Shown: piece after piece, positions 22,273-32,429 of the stretch
Layout of the letters: each line of letters opens with the position of its first letter
Position numbering within the stretch: position 1 is the first letter of the stretch
NCBI GenBank assembly: GCA_015178975.1
Contig: WHVD01000090.1
Coordinates: 186,001-250,000, forward strand
From: Hysterangium stoloniferum
Taxonomy: Eukaryota; Basidiomycota; Agaricomycetes; Hysterangiales; Hysterangiaceae
Reading direction: 5' to 3'
Length of the DNA stretch: 64,000 bases
Notes under the pieces: model-generated
The model's input: only the letters and a program-made list of their open reading frames with translations
What the model was told of the DNA's origin: nothing
Databases searched by the model: none
Position numbers and translations under genes: made by a program

Positions 22273-25200
22273 TTTTTTTTTTTTTTTTTTGTTATATTTG
22301 TATCCCGCTTCAAGCAACAATGGCTAACTGCGGCTAGGGGGTGGAAAGGCCCCCAGAGAAACTATGCTACGGTGGTAAGACGTTCCGAGTGAGCTTCGTG
22401 GCTACGATGGATTTTAGAGGGCTCGAGTCAGGGTGGGGACGGTGAAAGTCGGCGTACGGAGTTAGATGTAGCTAGAAAGAGAAAAAGAAAAAGAAGACCA
22501 AGAAAGGGATATGTACATCGGCCATGGCGTTCAGGGACGATCTGTTGTGGAGGGATTGTGGGAGAGGTGTGGGGCGAGCGGGGGAGTCGGCGTCGCGACG
22601 GAGCCAGGTGGCTCTAAGGAGGTTCGTAAGGGCGTGGTGCAAAGGCAGAGGTTTGGCAGATAAATTTTGCAACTGCTCTGAGCCCAGACTTTGTACCCAG
22701 CAGAAAGGCCAGGTCAAGACCGCGTGAGACCTTTCGTAGGGGCCCACGCCAGTCTTCGTAAAGGGGGCAACTCGTTAAGATGTGGTCGCGCGTTTGGAGG
22801 GGTGCATACCCACAGGGGCATGCAGTGAGCAGATTGGGGAGGAAGCGGTTGTAGTATTCCCCAAAGAAGCCGTGTCCAAAGATTGCCTGAATGAGGCGAG
22901 TGTGCTGTGCACGGGAACCAGTGAAGCTTTTGTGGATGGCAGCGAGTTTGAGCGAGGGCGGTTTGGTGAGGACGAGAGCGGAAGCATTAGTGTGTGGCTT
23001 GGCCGCCCACTCTTTGCCCCATTCTTTGACTGCGCGGACTTTGGCCCTTTCCCGGGCCCAGGTCATGGTTGAGTGCAGTACTGACCTGGCTGTTGTGGCC
23101 TGTTTGGCTAGTGCGTCAGCGCGTTCATTTCCCTGTATGCCCGTATGTCCTGGGACCCAGGAAACTTCAACATTGATGTAATGGCGGGAGGACAGCAGCG
23201 AATCAACATGCTTGCGAAAAAGCGCGGAGCAGAGCTGGGCTGGATGTGGGGACACATCAAATATTGATGATATAGCAGCCTGATTGTCAACCATAAATGA
23301 GATGTGCGTAACAGTAGGGAGGTGGTCAAGGATGTTGGTGAGGCGGGCAGCAGCACCCGCAAGAGCAAGCATCTCAGCATCGAAGACACTGGCTCTGCGG
23401 CCAAGGCCCCACTGACCTGAGGCAACCTCCATGCCAAGGTGTACTGCCGAGAAACCACACCCCGTCCGTTTATGGCCCTCGGACCGTTTTCTCGACCCAT
23501 CTGTAAATATGACCAACTGGGTTGGATCTGACGAAAGGACTCGAATGCGAGCCTTAATCTGGTTGATGAGCTTCCGACGGTCTTCTTCAGCGGATTGCCT
23601 GGGTGGGAGGACTGAGCTTAATCGGGCGCCCCATGGGTGTTCCCTCTCCCAGGGAGGCGGGACATACGGCAATAGCCTTTCCGACTTGGGACTTGTGAAG
23701 GTCGCCAGACGGTGGATGACTGTTGAAGGTGGGCGTTTTCCTGCATTCTTTTTTGACTGGCGCATGGGTCGGGGTTGCGGTGACAAGAGGGGATCATGTT
23801 CATCCCAACCGGCAGGAAGTCGGGCGAGGACCTGCGATGCGGCTGGAAGGGCCCGGAACCTCGTGGCGGCATTTTGTGACAGGCGCTTCAGGAGTAGGGG
23901 TATAGGAACTATAGCAGCCAGGTGATGCATTTCGGGAATGGGCGTCGTGCGGAAAGCTCCTAAGAGCCACCGTAGCCCAACAGTTTGGGCACGCTCTAGA
24001 GGCTTCATGAGGCCTTTTTGGCGGACGCCTGTGTACCAGATGGCAGAGCCAAAAGTAAGGATGGGAAGCACCACAGTAATATAAAGGAGGCGAGCACTGG
24101 AGACTGACAGGCCTCTGACACAGTTGGCAAGGATTCGCAAACCTGCCACAGCAGAAAGGGCCTTATTTGACACCTCGGTAACGTGCTGCTTAAATATCAG
24201 CCGACTGTCGAACCACAGCCCTAGCCACCTAATAACGGGCCGTGGGGCGACGGTAAATGGTTGCGCATTTGGTGGGTGGATAGAGAGCTGTGGGCCCGAT
24301 GCAAGCACTGCCTTGGAGCGAGCGAAGTGGATTAGGTCTGTCTTGCCCGAATCTATGGAGAGGCCAAGCGCACTAATAGTGGTGAGCAAGGGCCTTAGGG
24401 CCTCATTGAGTAGGTGGATATTGGACTCAAGAGAATGAGAGAAGGCCAACAAGAGCACGTCATCCACATAGGACTTGACATGCGTTCCTGGGGCTACTGC
24501 CGCAAGACGGAGGATGGGCGATGCGTAGATTGTGGATAGAACAGGCGACAGAGGGGACCCTTGCGGAATGCCAACCTCAGCCAGGGGAGTGGGTGGGCCG
24601 ACAAAGCCATCTACCCGGATCATAACGCTCCGCTGACAGAGGAACGACTTAATCCACCCCACAAGTTGGGGAGCGAATCCCATCAGAACTAAGGTACGAA
24701 TAAGGCGGGGGTGGTTTACGTAGTCAAAAAAGCCCTTGATGTCAAGGGAGACTGCTGTAGCAACCAGGCGCGAGCTCCATGCGGCCTGGATATCGTGCGT
24801 GAGCGTGAGACAAGCATCAATAACTGATGATTTATCTCGCCCCCCGAATTGATTGGTCGGGACCAGGTTGAATTTTCCTACCTCAAAGGTGACCCGTTGG
24901 GCCACAAGCTTTTCAAGAAGTTTACTTAGGCATTCGAGGAGGGAGATTGGACGGTAGGAACGTGGGTTAGACATATCTGCCTTCCTAGGTTTTGGGACAA
25001 CGGCAACAATGGCGGTTTTCAGGCGATGTGGGTGGTGTTGATGGACAATGCATCCATTCAGGAGGTTTGTCACCACTACCGGGTTCACCTCAAAAGCCCA
25101 CTTGACAAGCCTCCAGTTAATCCCTGACCCGCCAGGGGCAGAGACATTGGACGTGGAGGATAGAGCGCCCTTGATCTCACTCTGGGTGAAGGGGGGGAAG

Positions 25201-25919
25201 TCACGAGGTAGGAGGGGGGCCGGATCATCAGGCAGGTCAACCTGGGTTGGTGGGGCGGTGGTGGGGAAAAAGGCACGGGCGAAGACCCGGGCCTGCTCCT
25301 CAGGGTGGGTAGCGACTCCGGCATCGGAGCGTATAGGGGGGGTGCGGGTGTGGCGACGTCCTGTGGCCCATTTAGTGAGATTCCATATTTCTGTTGGGGC
25401 CGTGTCTCTAATGATATCGGAGGCCCACTCCCGCTTGGCGGTGCGGATTGTGCCTCTGAACCTACTCCTGGCAACACTTTTGTTCGCTCGAGCGGCAGTT
25501 TGGATGTTGTGGAGGGCCAAATCACAGGCCTCATTCCACCAGGGAGCACGTTGCCTGTGTTTCGTCTTCGGTTTAGGCATGACAGCCTCCGTAGCAGTGA
25601 GCAGTGCATCGAGGAAAGCATCGAAGGCATGGTCAAGCTCTTGGGCGGAGCGCAGGGGAAGGGTGTCGACTGCCGCAAGAAAGGGAGAGACCCGTTCCTC
25701 CCATTGCTTCTTTCTACCCGGGTCAATGCGAAAGCGCTGCTTTTCCGGGACCAGAGGTGGGGCAGCCTGGTCGGCAGAAATGGACCACAAGATGGCATTG
25801 TGGTCAGAATTCAGCGCGAAGTCGTCTCGGCATTCCCAGGACTGGACCAGATCCATCTCCGTGGCAGCGAGGTTCGTGAGTGTGAGGTCGAGGATAGAGT
25901 CCACTTGATTGGCTTGGCG
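22273..25919 (-). mobile_element. 5'-truncated LINE (Tad1/I-like) with target-site duplication
   Basis: A non-LTR retrotransposon read right to left. Its 3' end is a poly-A tail (T run from about 22,271 to 22,290 on the plus strand). The 15-bp flanks 22,258-22,272 and 25,920-25,934 are identical (CACGTGACCTAAATT), the target-site duplication of endonuclease-primed insertion. The 5' end is cut inside the APE endonuclease, as is usual when reverse transcription stops early. The 3' untranslated part covers about 22,291-22,613. Confidence 0.92.
22614..25919 (-). CDS. LINE ORF2: endonuclease end, reverse transcriptase, RNase H, CCHC-type end
   Basis: An open frame of about 1,100 codons without stops; the start is missing because of truncation. 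Seen in order: end of the APE endonuclease (VDSILDLTLTN, then LNSDHNAILW, residues 6-47); reverse transcriptase with YRPISLLECLSKLLEKL, GIPQGSPLSP and SYVDDVLLL (Tyr about 485); RNase H with IFTDGSRKR (about 805), VDNQAAISSIF and SWVPGHTGIQGNERADALA (about 930); and a terminal Cys/His cluster (CPCGYAPLQTRDHILTSC, about 1,035). The presence of RNase H fits the I/Tad1 group. Without the full endonuclease this copy cannot move by itself, although the frame is unbroken, so the insertion is young. Confidence 0.9.
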   Translation of the reverse strand, partial: RQANQVDSILDLTLTNLAATEMDLVQSWECRDDFALNSDHNAILWSISADQAAPPLVPEKQRFRIDPGRKKQWEERVSPFLAAVDTLPLRSAQELDHAFDAFLDALLTATEAVMPKPKTKHRQRAPWWNEACDLALHNIQTAARANKSVARSRFRGTIRTAKREWASDIIRDTAPTEIWNLTKWATGRRHTRTPPIRSDAGVATHPEEQARVFARAFFPTTAPPTQVDLPDDPAPLLPRDFPPFTQSEIKGALSSTSNVSAPGGSGINWRLVKWAFEVNPVVVTNLLNGCIVHQHHPHRLKTAIVAVVPKPRKADMSNPRSYRPISLLECLSKLLEKLVAQRVTFEVGKFNLVPTNQFGGRDKSSVIDACLTLTHDIQAAWSSRLVATAVSLDIKGFFDYVNHPRLIRTLVLMGFAPQLVGWIKSFLCQRSVMIRVDGFVGPPTPLAEVGIPQGSPLSPVLSTIYASPILRLAAVAPGTHVKSYVDDVLLLAFSHSLESNIHLLNEALRPLLTTISALGLSIDSGKTDLIHFARSKAVLASGPQLSIHPPNAQPFTVAPRPVIRWLGLWFDSRLIFKQHVTEVSNKALSAVAGLRILANCVRGLSVSSARLLYITVVLPILTFGSAIWYTGVRQKGLMKPLERAQTVGLRWLLGAFRTTPIPEMHHLAAIVPIPLLLKRLSQNAATRFRALPAASQVLARLPAGWDEHDPLLSPQPRPMRQSKKNAGKRPPSTVIHRLATFTSPKSERLLPYVPPPWEREHPWGARLSSVLPPRQSAEEDRRKLINQIKARIRVLSSDPTQLVIFTDGSRKRSEGHKRTGCGFSAVHLGMEVASGQWGLGRRASVFDAEMLALAGAAARLTNILDHLPTVTHISFMVDNQAAISSIFDVSPHPAQLCSALFRKHVDSLLSSRHYINVEVSWVPGHTGIQGNERADALAKQATTARSVLHSTMTWARERAKVRAVKEWGKEWAAKPHTNASALVLTKPPSLKLAAIHKSFTGSRAQHTRLIQAIFGHGFFGEYYNRFLPNLLTACPCGYAPLQTRDHILTSCPLYEDWRGPLRKVSRGLDLAFLLGTKSGLRAVAKFICQTSAFAPRPYEPP

Positions 25920-25934
25920 CACGTGACCTAAATT
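25920..25934. repeat. LINE target-site duplication, right
   Basis: CACGTGACCTAAATT, the partner of 22,258-22,272. It marks the exact truncation point of the LINE. Confidence 0.9.
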
Positions 25935-26012
25935 GATGCTTCGTTTCTCAACCGTCTGGTCTTTTTGTGTCTTTGGCCAAATAGAGGTTGTGTAGGGTAT
26001 GAAAAATAATAA

Positions 26013-26309
26013 TAAAGTGTTGCCGGTACGAGCATGCAGACAGACCTGTCTCCATCATTTGGTTCGTACACTTCATTCCTTTGTGCGGATCTATAAAAAC
26101 TCATACAAATCCGCGATAATTGCGGATATTCCTGTGACAGCGTTGCTCTCGGTTGTCCCATTCGTTCACCATGTTGTGTCTTGCCAATTCGACCCCCCAC
26201 ACGCTAGCGCTAACGCTACCACCACCGCGATGGACAGTGAAGGGATCAATAATCATGGATACGGACAAGGTAGTGACTCCTTTATCATAATGTGTCATTG
26301 GGGAAATTA
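26013..26309 (+). repeat. 297-bp inverted duplication, copy B
   Basis: Inverted copy of 14,993-15,289. The intron within it (GTGCGG to GTGACAG, about 58 nt) is kept in both copies, so this was a DNA-level duplication and not retroposition. Confidence 0.85.
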
Positions 26310-26580
26310 GCAGAATTACCCCCTACGGTTTCCCCTTCAGCAGCGGTAATAATTCCCGACTCTCAGCTGAGAAATGACAACATCACGAGAGCAATGAGGG
26401 CTTACAAAATGCTCCGTGAGCAATGGGGTTGCGACGAACTAGGCCACGACTTATGCCTGCAGGGGAACGATTATATCGGTCATATCCAGCTGTCTGAAGA
26501 ACAGATTTCCATTTTGATAGGCGAAATTGTGGGTCATCTATTCATTGAAATATATCATTATCATGATTCACCCACCCGAT
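26015..26580 (+). CDS. 3' part of an unknown gene sharing exons with the acidic repeat gene
   Basis: After the duplicated exons (LLSVVPFVHHVVSCQFD, ATTTAMDSEGINNHGYG) a 43-nt GT-AG intron (about 26,268-26,310) leads, in frame, to an exon reading ELPPTVSPSAAVIIPDSQLR, then ITRAMRAYKMLREQWGCDE, then HIQLSEEQISILIGEIVGHL. That exon looks coding and helical and has no counterpart at 15 kb, where the copy ends at the same intron. The two loci thus hold different parts of what may once have been one gene. No 5' end is present here. Function unknown. Confidence 0.4.
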
Positions 26581-26721
26581 ACCTGATTTCCACAGTGCCG
26601 AGGTCAGGCGACATGCCGCTATCCGCCAGAGGTATTTATTGTCCCAGAGCGCTCTGGATCCAATAGGGACCCAAGCTTTGACCGGGGTGGTAGCGGAACG
26701 ACTGCTGGCGCAGAAGTTGAG

Positions 26722-26869
26722 AAGGAAAATGCAATACAGATGCATGGACGGTTGAGGCATCAGGCTCCGATGAGTCAGATATTTCGATTCTGTAGAGAGG
26801 AAGCATGGAGATGATAGAATGCGTGCTCGGAGAAGCTTCTCGAACACGGCTGGAGATGGGAGCAAGGAG
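26722..26869 (+). repeat. 148-bp direct duplication, copy 1
   Basis: Close match to 31,678-31,825, same orientation, about 5 kb apart. It carries a 3' splice site and the start of an exon (DDRMRARRSFSNT). Confidence 0.8.
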
Positions 26870-28802
26870 CCCCATATGAGGTGGGTATATGCGTTCTGGA
26901 GAGACACCAGACGTGGATATTTGTGTTGGTGGTATGGAATGGTGGGGTAAATGCCATTACATAGTGAGTTTCATTCTCATTTTGATTTTGGTGTTCTAAT
27001 TAATGGCATAGTCTAGCATCGTCTCATCACTCGGTGTGCTCAGCATATTTACATTCCCATCGCCTAACTGCATAATCCCGTGGATGCCGGTGAAGGTGGC
27101 AGTGGTGGCAATGACGACAGCGATAATGGTGATGGGTGGTGATATATTAGTGGTTGGTGGTGGAATAAGAGCATGGTAGAAATGCTCAGTGAATGCAATG
27201 TATTAGTGGAAAGTATTCAGTGTGATTAGTAGTTTATGAATTGGTTTGAAGAGTAATATGAACTGAAATCAAGTGCAAAAATACACAAAAAGTGACATCT
27301 GTCCTGCTTAGAGTCAATGCCTTAAATGCATCATCCAACAACTGCTTAACGGCTTTAAAATCAATGTTTGAACTGTGAAAAGGTGACCTTGCTTGAAGTG
27401 CTTAGAGTGCTTCATTAAGTGCACTGACTTCCTATACCGTGGAACATCGTTGGACTTCATGAACACGTTGAGACTGCTGTCGTTTGATGGACCCCAGTAG
27501 CGGCGCTGGTACCAAATATATTAGCGGATGCAAGAATGCATAGCATCAATTTAGCCTAGTACTACTGCAGTGATCAATCGATTGGCATTGTCGGTTAAAG
27601 AATTACGATTGAAATCACAAAAGTTTCAGTCATTTCCTCGGGTGGTGTGCTGTGAATATCATCCCGGCAGAGCTCAACCTCAAGAACCTCGAATATTCAC
27701 GTTGAGACGCCCAATCTTCATAGAGACGCGAACGCTCCCGCCTAAGGAAGGAGTCTAGTCATCCATTCTGAGTGAACAGATCACATGCAGTGAATGGCTT
27801 TTGAGGCCGAAGTTTCCTTTCAGTCTGATGCAACTATTATATTTACCCTCTATAATTACTGTGATGCGAATGGGATGCAATGGTACTACATGTAATGACT
27901 GATATACACCCTCTGGATAACCTACTGTATTCTTCTCGAATTTGGCTAGGTTCAGGTTGATTTATGTGTATGATTCCACACAATTTTGAGTGAGCGGGTG
28001 CCTTATAAATAAATAAATACAAATATTCTTGCGGCTCTACTAATATCTTGAATACATCTATACATAAATGAGTTGAGATGTGAATTGTATCCAACGATTT
28101 CTGGGGGCTTTTATTTTACTTCATCAAGTGTCATAAATATTTTTAATTGCATGGTCACTGATAATTTTCAGCACATAACCCCTTACATTACTGTGCAGCA
28201 AGGCCTTCAAGACTCCCATCAGAGGTTTCTTCACACCCCTCTGCGGAATGGACGGGGATTCCTCCTTCACAATGTCCCCTCGAAATGAAATCTCCTATAT
28301 AATTATCACCGACGTCCTCAATGACAAAATGTCCAATACTGTGTACGGCCCCTCGGAAGGTACTGAGCCCGCGATTATTCGTCGTATTGATCACGTTACA
28401 TGACGAGTTTAATTCTCGCAGTTCGAGAAAGAAGCGGCAAATGAGAAGGGTGGATATGCTACAGTTGCCATTAAGATGTCAGGTGAAATGCATGAGATAA
28501 ATACTTGCCAGCCCTCCAAGTTTCCAGCGAAGTCGACAAATGAGGTCTGTATTCGATTTGGAATGAGTAGGTGTTATGGAATTCACAAAGGATAAAAGAT
28601 ATTCACGGAAACAAACTTAGAAGAAGTGTAGTAGTATCAGCTAAAAAGGGGGAAAGGAGCACCAATCCCAAACCTTATTTGTAATTAGGACCTGTAAACC
28701 CCAGATGAACATTATGCTGAGAAATCAAAATCAAAATTTTATCAACTAAATCATGTTAATTTAGCACTGACGCAAATCGAAGAACACCTGGGATTGATAT
28801 GG
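26870..28802. other. No clear gene
   Basis: AT-leaning sequence. A short coding-like stretch at about 28,283-28,520 (NTVYGPSEGTEPAIIRRIDH, then a 22-nt gap, then EKEAANEKGGYATVAIKM) might be a gene remnant of unknown family. Otherwise nothing supportable. Confidence 0.35.
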
Positions 28803-29010
28803 TCATATAAGAACACGTAGACTCAAACGCCGAGATAAATTACCTTGCTGCACGAGTAGATAGGTTATAGATTCTTTCCTCAATTCTTTAATACCTATTT
28901 GCAGCCCAATCGTGCCGATGGTGTGGAACAATGTGGTGAATAATATGAGCCCATCGAACGTAACTGCAAGAGCGCTTGTTGCCTCGTCTATAACGATCAT
29001 GTCAACTCGA
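28803..29010 (-). pseudogene. Possible ABC-transporter nucleotide-binding fragment
   Basis: A minus-strand stretch reads MIVIDEATSALAV followed by LFHTIGTIGLQIGIK and YLLVQQGNLS. IDEATSAL fits the Walker B plus D-loop of ABC ATPases (consensus hhhhDEATSALD), and the spacing to the following beta strands is plausible. Walker A, Q-loop and signature motif were not found nearby, so this is at best an isolated fragment. Confidence 0.3.
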
Positions 29011-29445
29011 GGTCTCCAGGCATATGCGATCGACTTCTGTACTCCTGTTTAATGATGTGAATATACAGTCAAGTGATTCTAGCCAAGTGAAACAAACAGT
29101 TTCATAATGTTCCCAGAAATACAATCTTCACGGACTATGAGAAGCTATCACACTGATGGGTATACCGGTCCACACATTGCCAGTAAGTAAACACACCACA
29201 TGGCAGGAGACTTCTCCAAGATATGTGAACACTATTGGGGTTAAGATATATTTATTATCCCTGCTTATAGCGTAAACCCTTGCAAGTAATACCCTGACAC
29301 TCTTGGTTGAGTTATTTGAGAAAGTAAATGATAAATAGATTAATCACCGTGTGCACTAAGCGCCGCGAAAGTGTCCAGAACAGCCGAGGTGTGGAATAGT
29401 GCATTACATGCTCTATGGCTAATCAGTAAACAACTAACATGAGGC

Positions 29446-30103
29446 TCAAATGGTACCACACACTATCAACTGCTGTAAGTCAAGGGACATTTTCAGGCCT
29501 ATCCCTTCACATACCTCTAATGGTCCATCTACAAGATCCATGATGACATCAAGTATAAACTGAAGTAGGGCCGAATATCGGGCGATGATGTACAGCACAG
29601 ATGCTAGTCTGATCCTACTCTTCCATACCAACTGGATTTCGGCTGGAAGAGTCGAGATTGTATCACAACTAAACCAAACTGAGATGCCCGTCTATATAGT
29701 GTGGTAAACAACTGCGACTTTGTGTAGACAGACCTAGTGTTGCCAAATCGGTGTAAGTCCAGAGCTCACTGGAAACCTACGTCAGTGTTGTGTGTGATGA
29801 AATAGCATAAGGTAGTTACTATGCAGTTGCTGCTTGAATTTCTGCCACAGATGCCATGTGAGATTGTGGCAAGTACCAGTGCTGGGTACTCTTAGCTGCT
29901 CAAGAAATTAGATTATTAGCATTCTCGGTGCAGTATGTGACATTATATTCAGTTTGTTAATATATATTAGTTGGAAATACTCCGCTCGGTGAGAAGCAAC
30001 TCTAACCAGTCTGTCGCTTTGGCACATAGTAACTTACGCAATTATGAATTGGACACAAGTTCGCAGCTACCAGCTCCATCAGAACCTTGATGAGAGTACT
30101 CAT
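29446..30103 (-). CDS. DUF6533-like membrane protein gene, left copy, probably broken
   Basis: A likely first exon starts at the ATG at 30,103 (MSTLIKVLMELVAANLCPIH) and ends at a GTAAGT donor. A later exon (about 29,696-29,446) reads CDTISTLPAEIQLVWK, then LASVLYIIARYSALLQFIL. The pattern YD-LLTL-EI-FIWKRK followed by a first membrane helix with IARY is the DUF6533 signature found at the N-terminus of many Agaricomycete seven-helix-like membrane proteins of unknown role. The rest of such a protein is missing. The right copy is at 32.4-33.3 kb in inverted orientation. The TRIM element lies 77 bp upstream of the ATG. Confidence 0.5.
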
Positions 30104-30179
30104 TTGAGTTCCGTCATATAGCAAATTACCATCATTACATAGTAAGCTGCCATCTTCCATCTTCCATCTACTGTCTTCC

Positions 30180-30307
30180 TGTTAGATTGAGTAATGCTAG
30201 CAGTGCTTCCCAGGGTCAGGTGGTGTAATGGTTAACACCCCTGCTATATATGCAGAAGCCCTGGGTTCAATTCCCAGTCTGGCCATTCATTTTCTACACT
30301 TTTAACA
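30180..30307 (+). repeat. TRIM 5' LTR
   Basis: 128 nt, identical to the 3' LTR; most of its length is the tRNA-like segment. Confidence 0.9.
30214..30285 (+). tRNA. tRNA-like sequence in the TRIM 5' LTR
   Basis: 72 nt that fold as a tRNA: acceptor GGTCAGG with TCTGGCC, D stem GTGT/ACAC, anticodon stem CTGC/GCAG with loop TATATAT, and T stem CTGGG/CCCAG with loop TTCAATT. The Pol III A box (TGGTGTAATGG) and B box (GGTTCAATTCC) are well kept. The anticodon loop lacks the usual U33, so it is probably not a decoding tRNA; it may drive or shape transcription of the element. Confidence 0.75.
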
Positions 30308-30320
30308 GGTTATGGGCCCC
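30308..30320 (+). promoter_or_regulatory. Primer binding site of the TRIM
   Basis: GGTTATGGGCCCC directly after the 5' LTR. Complementary to the anticodon-stem region expected in initiator tRNA-Met (contains CAT), as in copia-type half-tRNA priming. The fungal tRNA itself was not available to compare. Confidence 0.6.
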
Positions 30321-30462
30321 GCTGTGTGCTATAGGGCATGGTTCCTGTGTGTAGAGTGAACAGCTATATTTGTGTGTGGTATAGTGGACAAGTCTGGACA
30401 AAAGAGCCAGAGAGGACTTATATCTGCTTATAGTATAGTTGAGTGCTAGCATTAAGGGAGTG

Positions 30463-30590
30463 TGTTAGATTGAGTAATGCTAGCAGTGCTTCCCAGGGTC
30501 AGGTGGTGTAATGGTTAACACCCCTGCTATATATGCAGAAGCCCTGGGTTCAATTCCCAGTCTGGCCATTCATTTTCTACACTTTTAACA
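30463..30590 (+). repeat. TRIM 3' LTR
   Basis: 128 nt, identical to the 5' LTR; followed at once by the CTTCC target copy. Confidence 0.9.
30497..30568 (+). tRNA. tRNA-like sequence in the TRIM 3' LTR
   Basis: Identical to 30,214-30,285, with the same fold and A and B boxes. Confidence 0.75.
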
Positions 30591-30984
30591 CTTCCATGGG
30601 TGCCAAATCAGTATAATCATGCACCTCAACTATATAGTTATGGAGTAGAGCTGTAACCGTGGTAAACCCATCTTGTACTAAGTATGTACCCGTATACCAC
30701 TCTGCATCAGGCCAACTCCCACGGAGAGAGCCGTCAGATGTTTGTCGCTCATACACGTCATTAGAAGAGGCAGTCTGCAGAAGCGTTACACCCGGCTTTC
30801 CACCGACATCTGTTTCCTCTTCCTCCTCGTCACTGTTCTCATCTACTCACTCACCATCAACAGTCGTTCCGGAACCTGGGAAGATCAAATCTTTCTTAAC
30901 ATTTTTAACGTGCCACCTTTTTCACCACTCTTATAATCTTCTCTCGGGCAGACCTCTTGCAGCACGTGCGGATGTTACCAGAGG

Positions 30985-32011
30985 TAACATCAAGGTGGGA
31001 TAATCACGATCCAGCAGCAAGGAAGCGTAGATCCATCATCTTCAAACGACAAAGTCTCATCAAAACCTCTGGCAATCCTCCCCAGTAGACTCGATAATGA
31101 TTCACCTGCCGCATGCGACGAGACAAATCCCCCGCCAGCGGCCTCTGCACCACCATCCCCATCTAAAGTGCGTGCAGTTATTATCATCGCTCGTATCAAG
31201 GCTAACGCGGAGATTCAGGCTGCAACGCAGGCGCAGCAGGGACGAAATTTGTCACTGTTAGGTTTAACGGATGGTGGTGGTGACCTTTCTGACGTGCCGA
31301 AGATGGATAGTCCTGAGTTAGATGAGTCGGGTTTGGGACTTGAGTTGGAGACCATTGTGAAAGGGTTAGACACTAGGTTGGTTTTTCTGTTCATCTTTAA
31401 TAAACAGAAAGTGTGCCGATCAAACGAATATGTGCTATACAGTCTGTCGTCTCCCGCATCAGCCCACACCAGCACATCCAATGAAGTAAATACAATTCCA
31501 CGCGCCATTTCCGCAACCGAGATATGAAAATGACATTATTCCGTGACGACTCCCCCGGCCTATCCACACCCAGAACCACATTCAAACCCAAACCCAAACC
31601 CAAAAGCAATGTCGCATGCCCGCTAGACACGTTTCTTAAATATAATCGCCACGAATAAGCTCACAAGGCCCGTGTCGAAGGAAAACATGACACAAAGGCA
31701 TGGGCGGCTGAAGCGTCAGGCTCAGATGAGTCAGATATTTCGATTTTGTAGACAGGAAGCGTGGAGATGATAGAATGCGTGCTCGGAGAAGCTTCTCGAA
31801 CACGCGTGGAGATGGGAGTGAGGATCCGTTAATGGGTGACGAAGCCGGGGAGGCGCTGTTGGGCAAGGAGGATGCCAGTGTTGTTCGGATGATCTTGCAA
31901 GAGGATAGGAGGAAGACGGTTGTCGTTGAGGTGGTGATGGAGAATGGCTTTACATTTTTGAGTGCGATCGAGAGCGGGATGGCATGTTGTATTCTTTTTG
32001 TTGTGTTGATG
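30985..32011 (+). CDS. Unknown gene inside the inverted repeat, fragmentary
   Basis: One frame is open from about 30,985 to 31,527 and reads SSSNDKVSSKPLAILPSRLD, then NPPPAASAPPSPSKVRAVII, then GLTDGGGDLSDVPKMDSPEL. A later exon (about 31,753-32,011), preceded by TTTTGTAG, reads RMRARRSFSNTRGDGSEDPL, then LLGKEDASVVRMILQEDRRK, then ENGFTFLSAIESGM, and ends with a hydrophobic tail. The composition is coding-like; the join between the parts is not resolved. The start of the last exon is duplicated at 26.8 kb. Family not recognised. Confidence 0.35.
31678..31825 (+). repeat. 148-bp direct duplication, copy 2
   Basis: Partner of 26,722-26,869. In this copy the exon that follows stays open to 32,011, so this may be the original. 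Confidence 0.8.
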
Positions 32012-32429
32012 TAGGGATGTAATTATTGTCTTGGTAACAGGTTGATAACCATCTGATTGCATTCCTCTTAATGAAATCCATCAGAGAAGACAATCCATTT
32101 TTTATGCTGTTGAATAGGTTCTTAGACGATAAAAGTATGTATATTCGTGGTTGATGTTAAAATATCTTTGCAGAGCTCGAGGTAGATTATCAGAAAGCAG
32201 ATGCTCTAATTGACGTATATGGGTACATACTTAACACAGGGTAGCTTTACCACAGTTATAACTCTACTCCACAACTATATGCCCAAATGTATGTGGAATC
32301 AGGATATCAATCAATTGAGGTGTACGATTATACTGATTTGCCACAGATGGAAGACAGTAGATAGCAGATGGAAGATGGCAGTGTAATATGTAACCATGAA
32401 GTGATTGGTAATTTCCCACACATGTTGGA

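Larger units (their letters stand above)
30180..30590 (+). mobile_element. Complete TRIM retrotransposon with tRNA-like LTRs
   Basis: A 411-bp element: two identical 128-nt LTRs (30,180-30,307 and 30,463-30,590), both TGTTAG to TTAACA, around a 155-nt interior without coding capacity. Right after the left LTR comes GGTTATGGGCCCC, which can pair with the anticodon-side half of initiator tRNA-Met, the primer type known from copia elements. Just before the right LTR is a purine-rich AAGGGAGTG. The flanks 30,175-30,179 and 30,591-30,595 are both CTTCC, a perfect 5-bp target duplication. It must be moved by proteins of another element, probably copia-type. Strand is assigned from PBS and PPT positions. 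Confidence 0.9.
29449..30700 (-). repeat. Left arm of a long inverted repeat
   Basis: Without the 411-bp TRIM and its 5-bp target copy, this arm is about 835 nt. It matches 32,213-33,291 in opposite orientation with moderate divergence. The inner spacer (30,701-32,212) holds an unrelated gene. Confidence 0.8.

Noticed and set aside
23431-25931. Long open frames on the plus strand over the LINE
   Set aside because: They are shadows of the GC-rich ORF2 on the minus strand, without domains.
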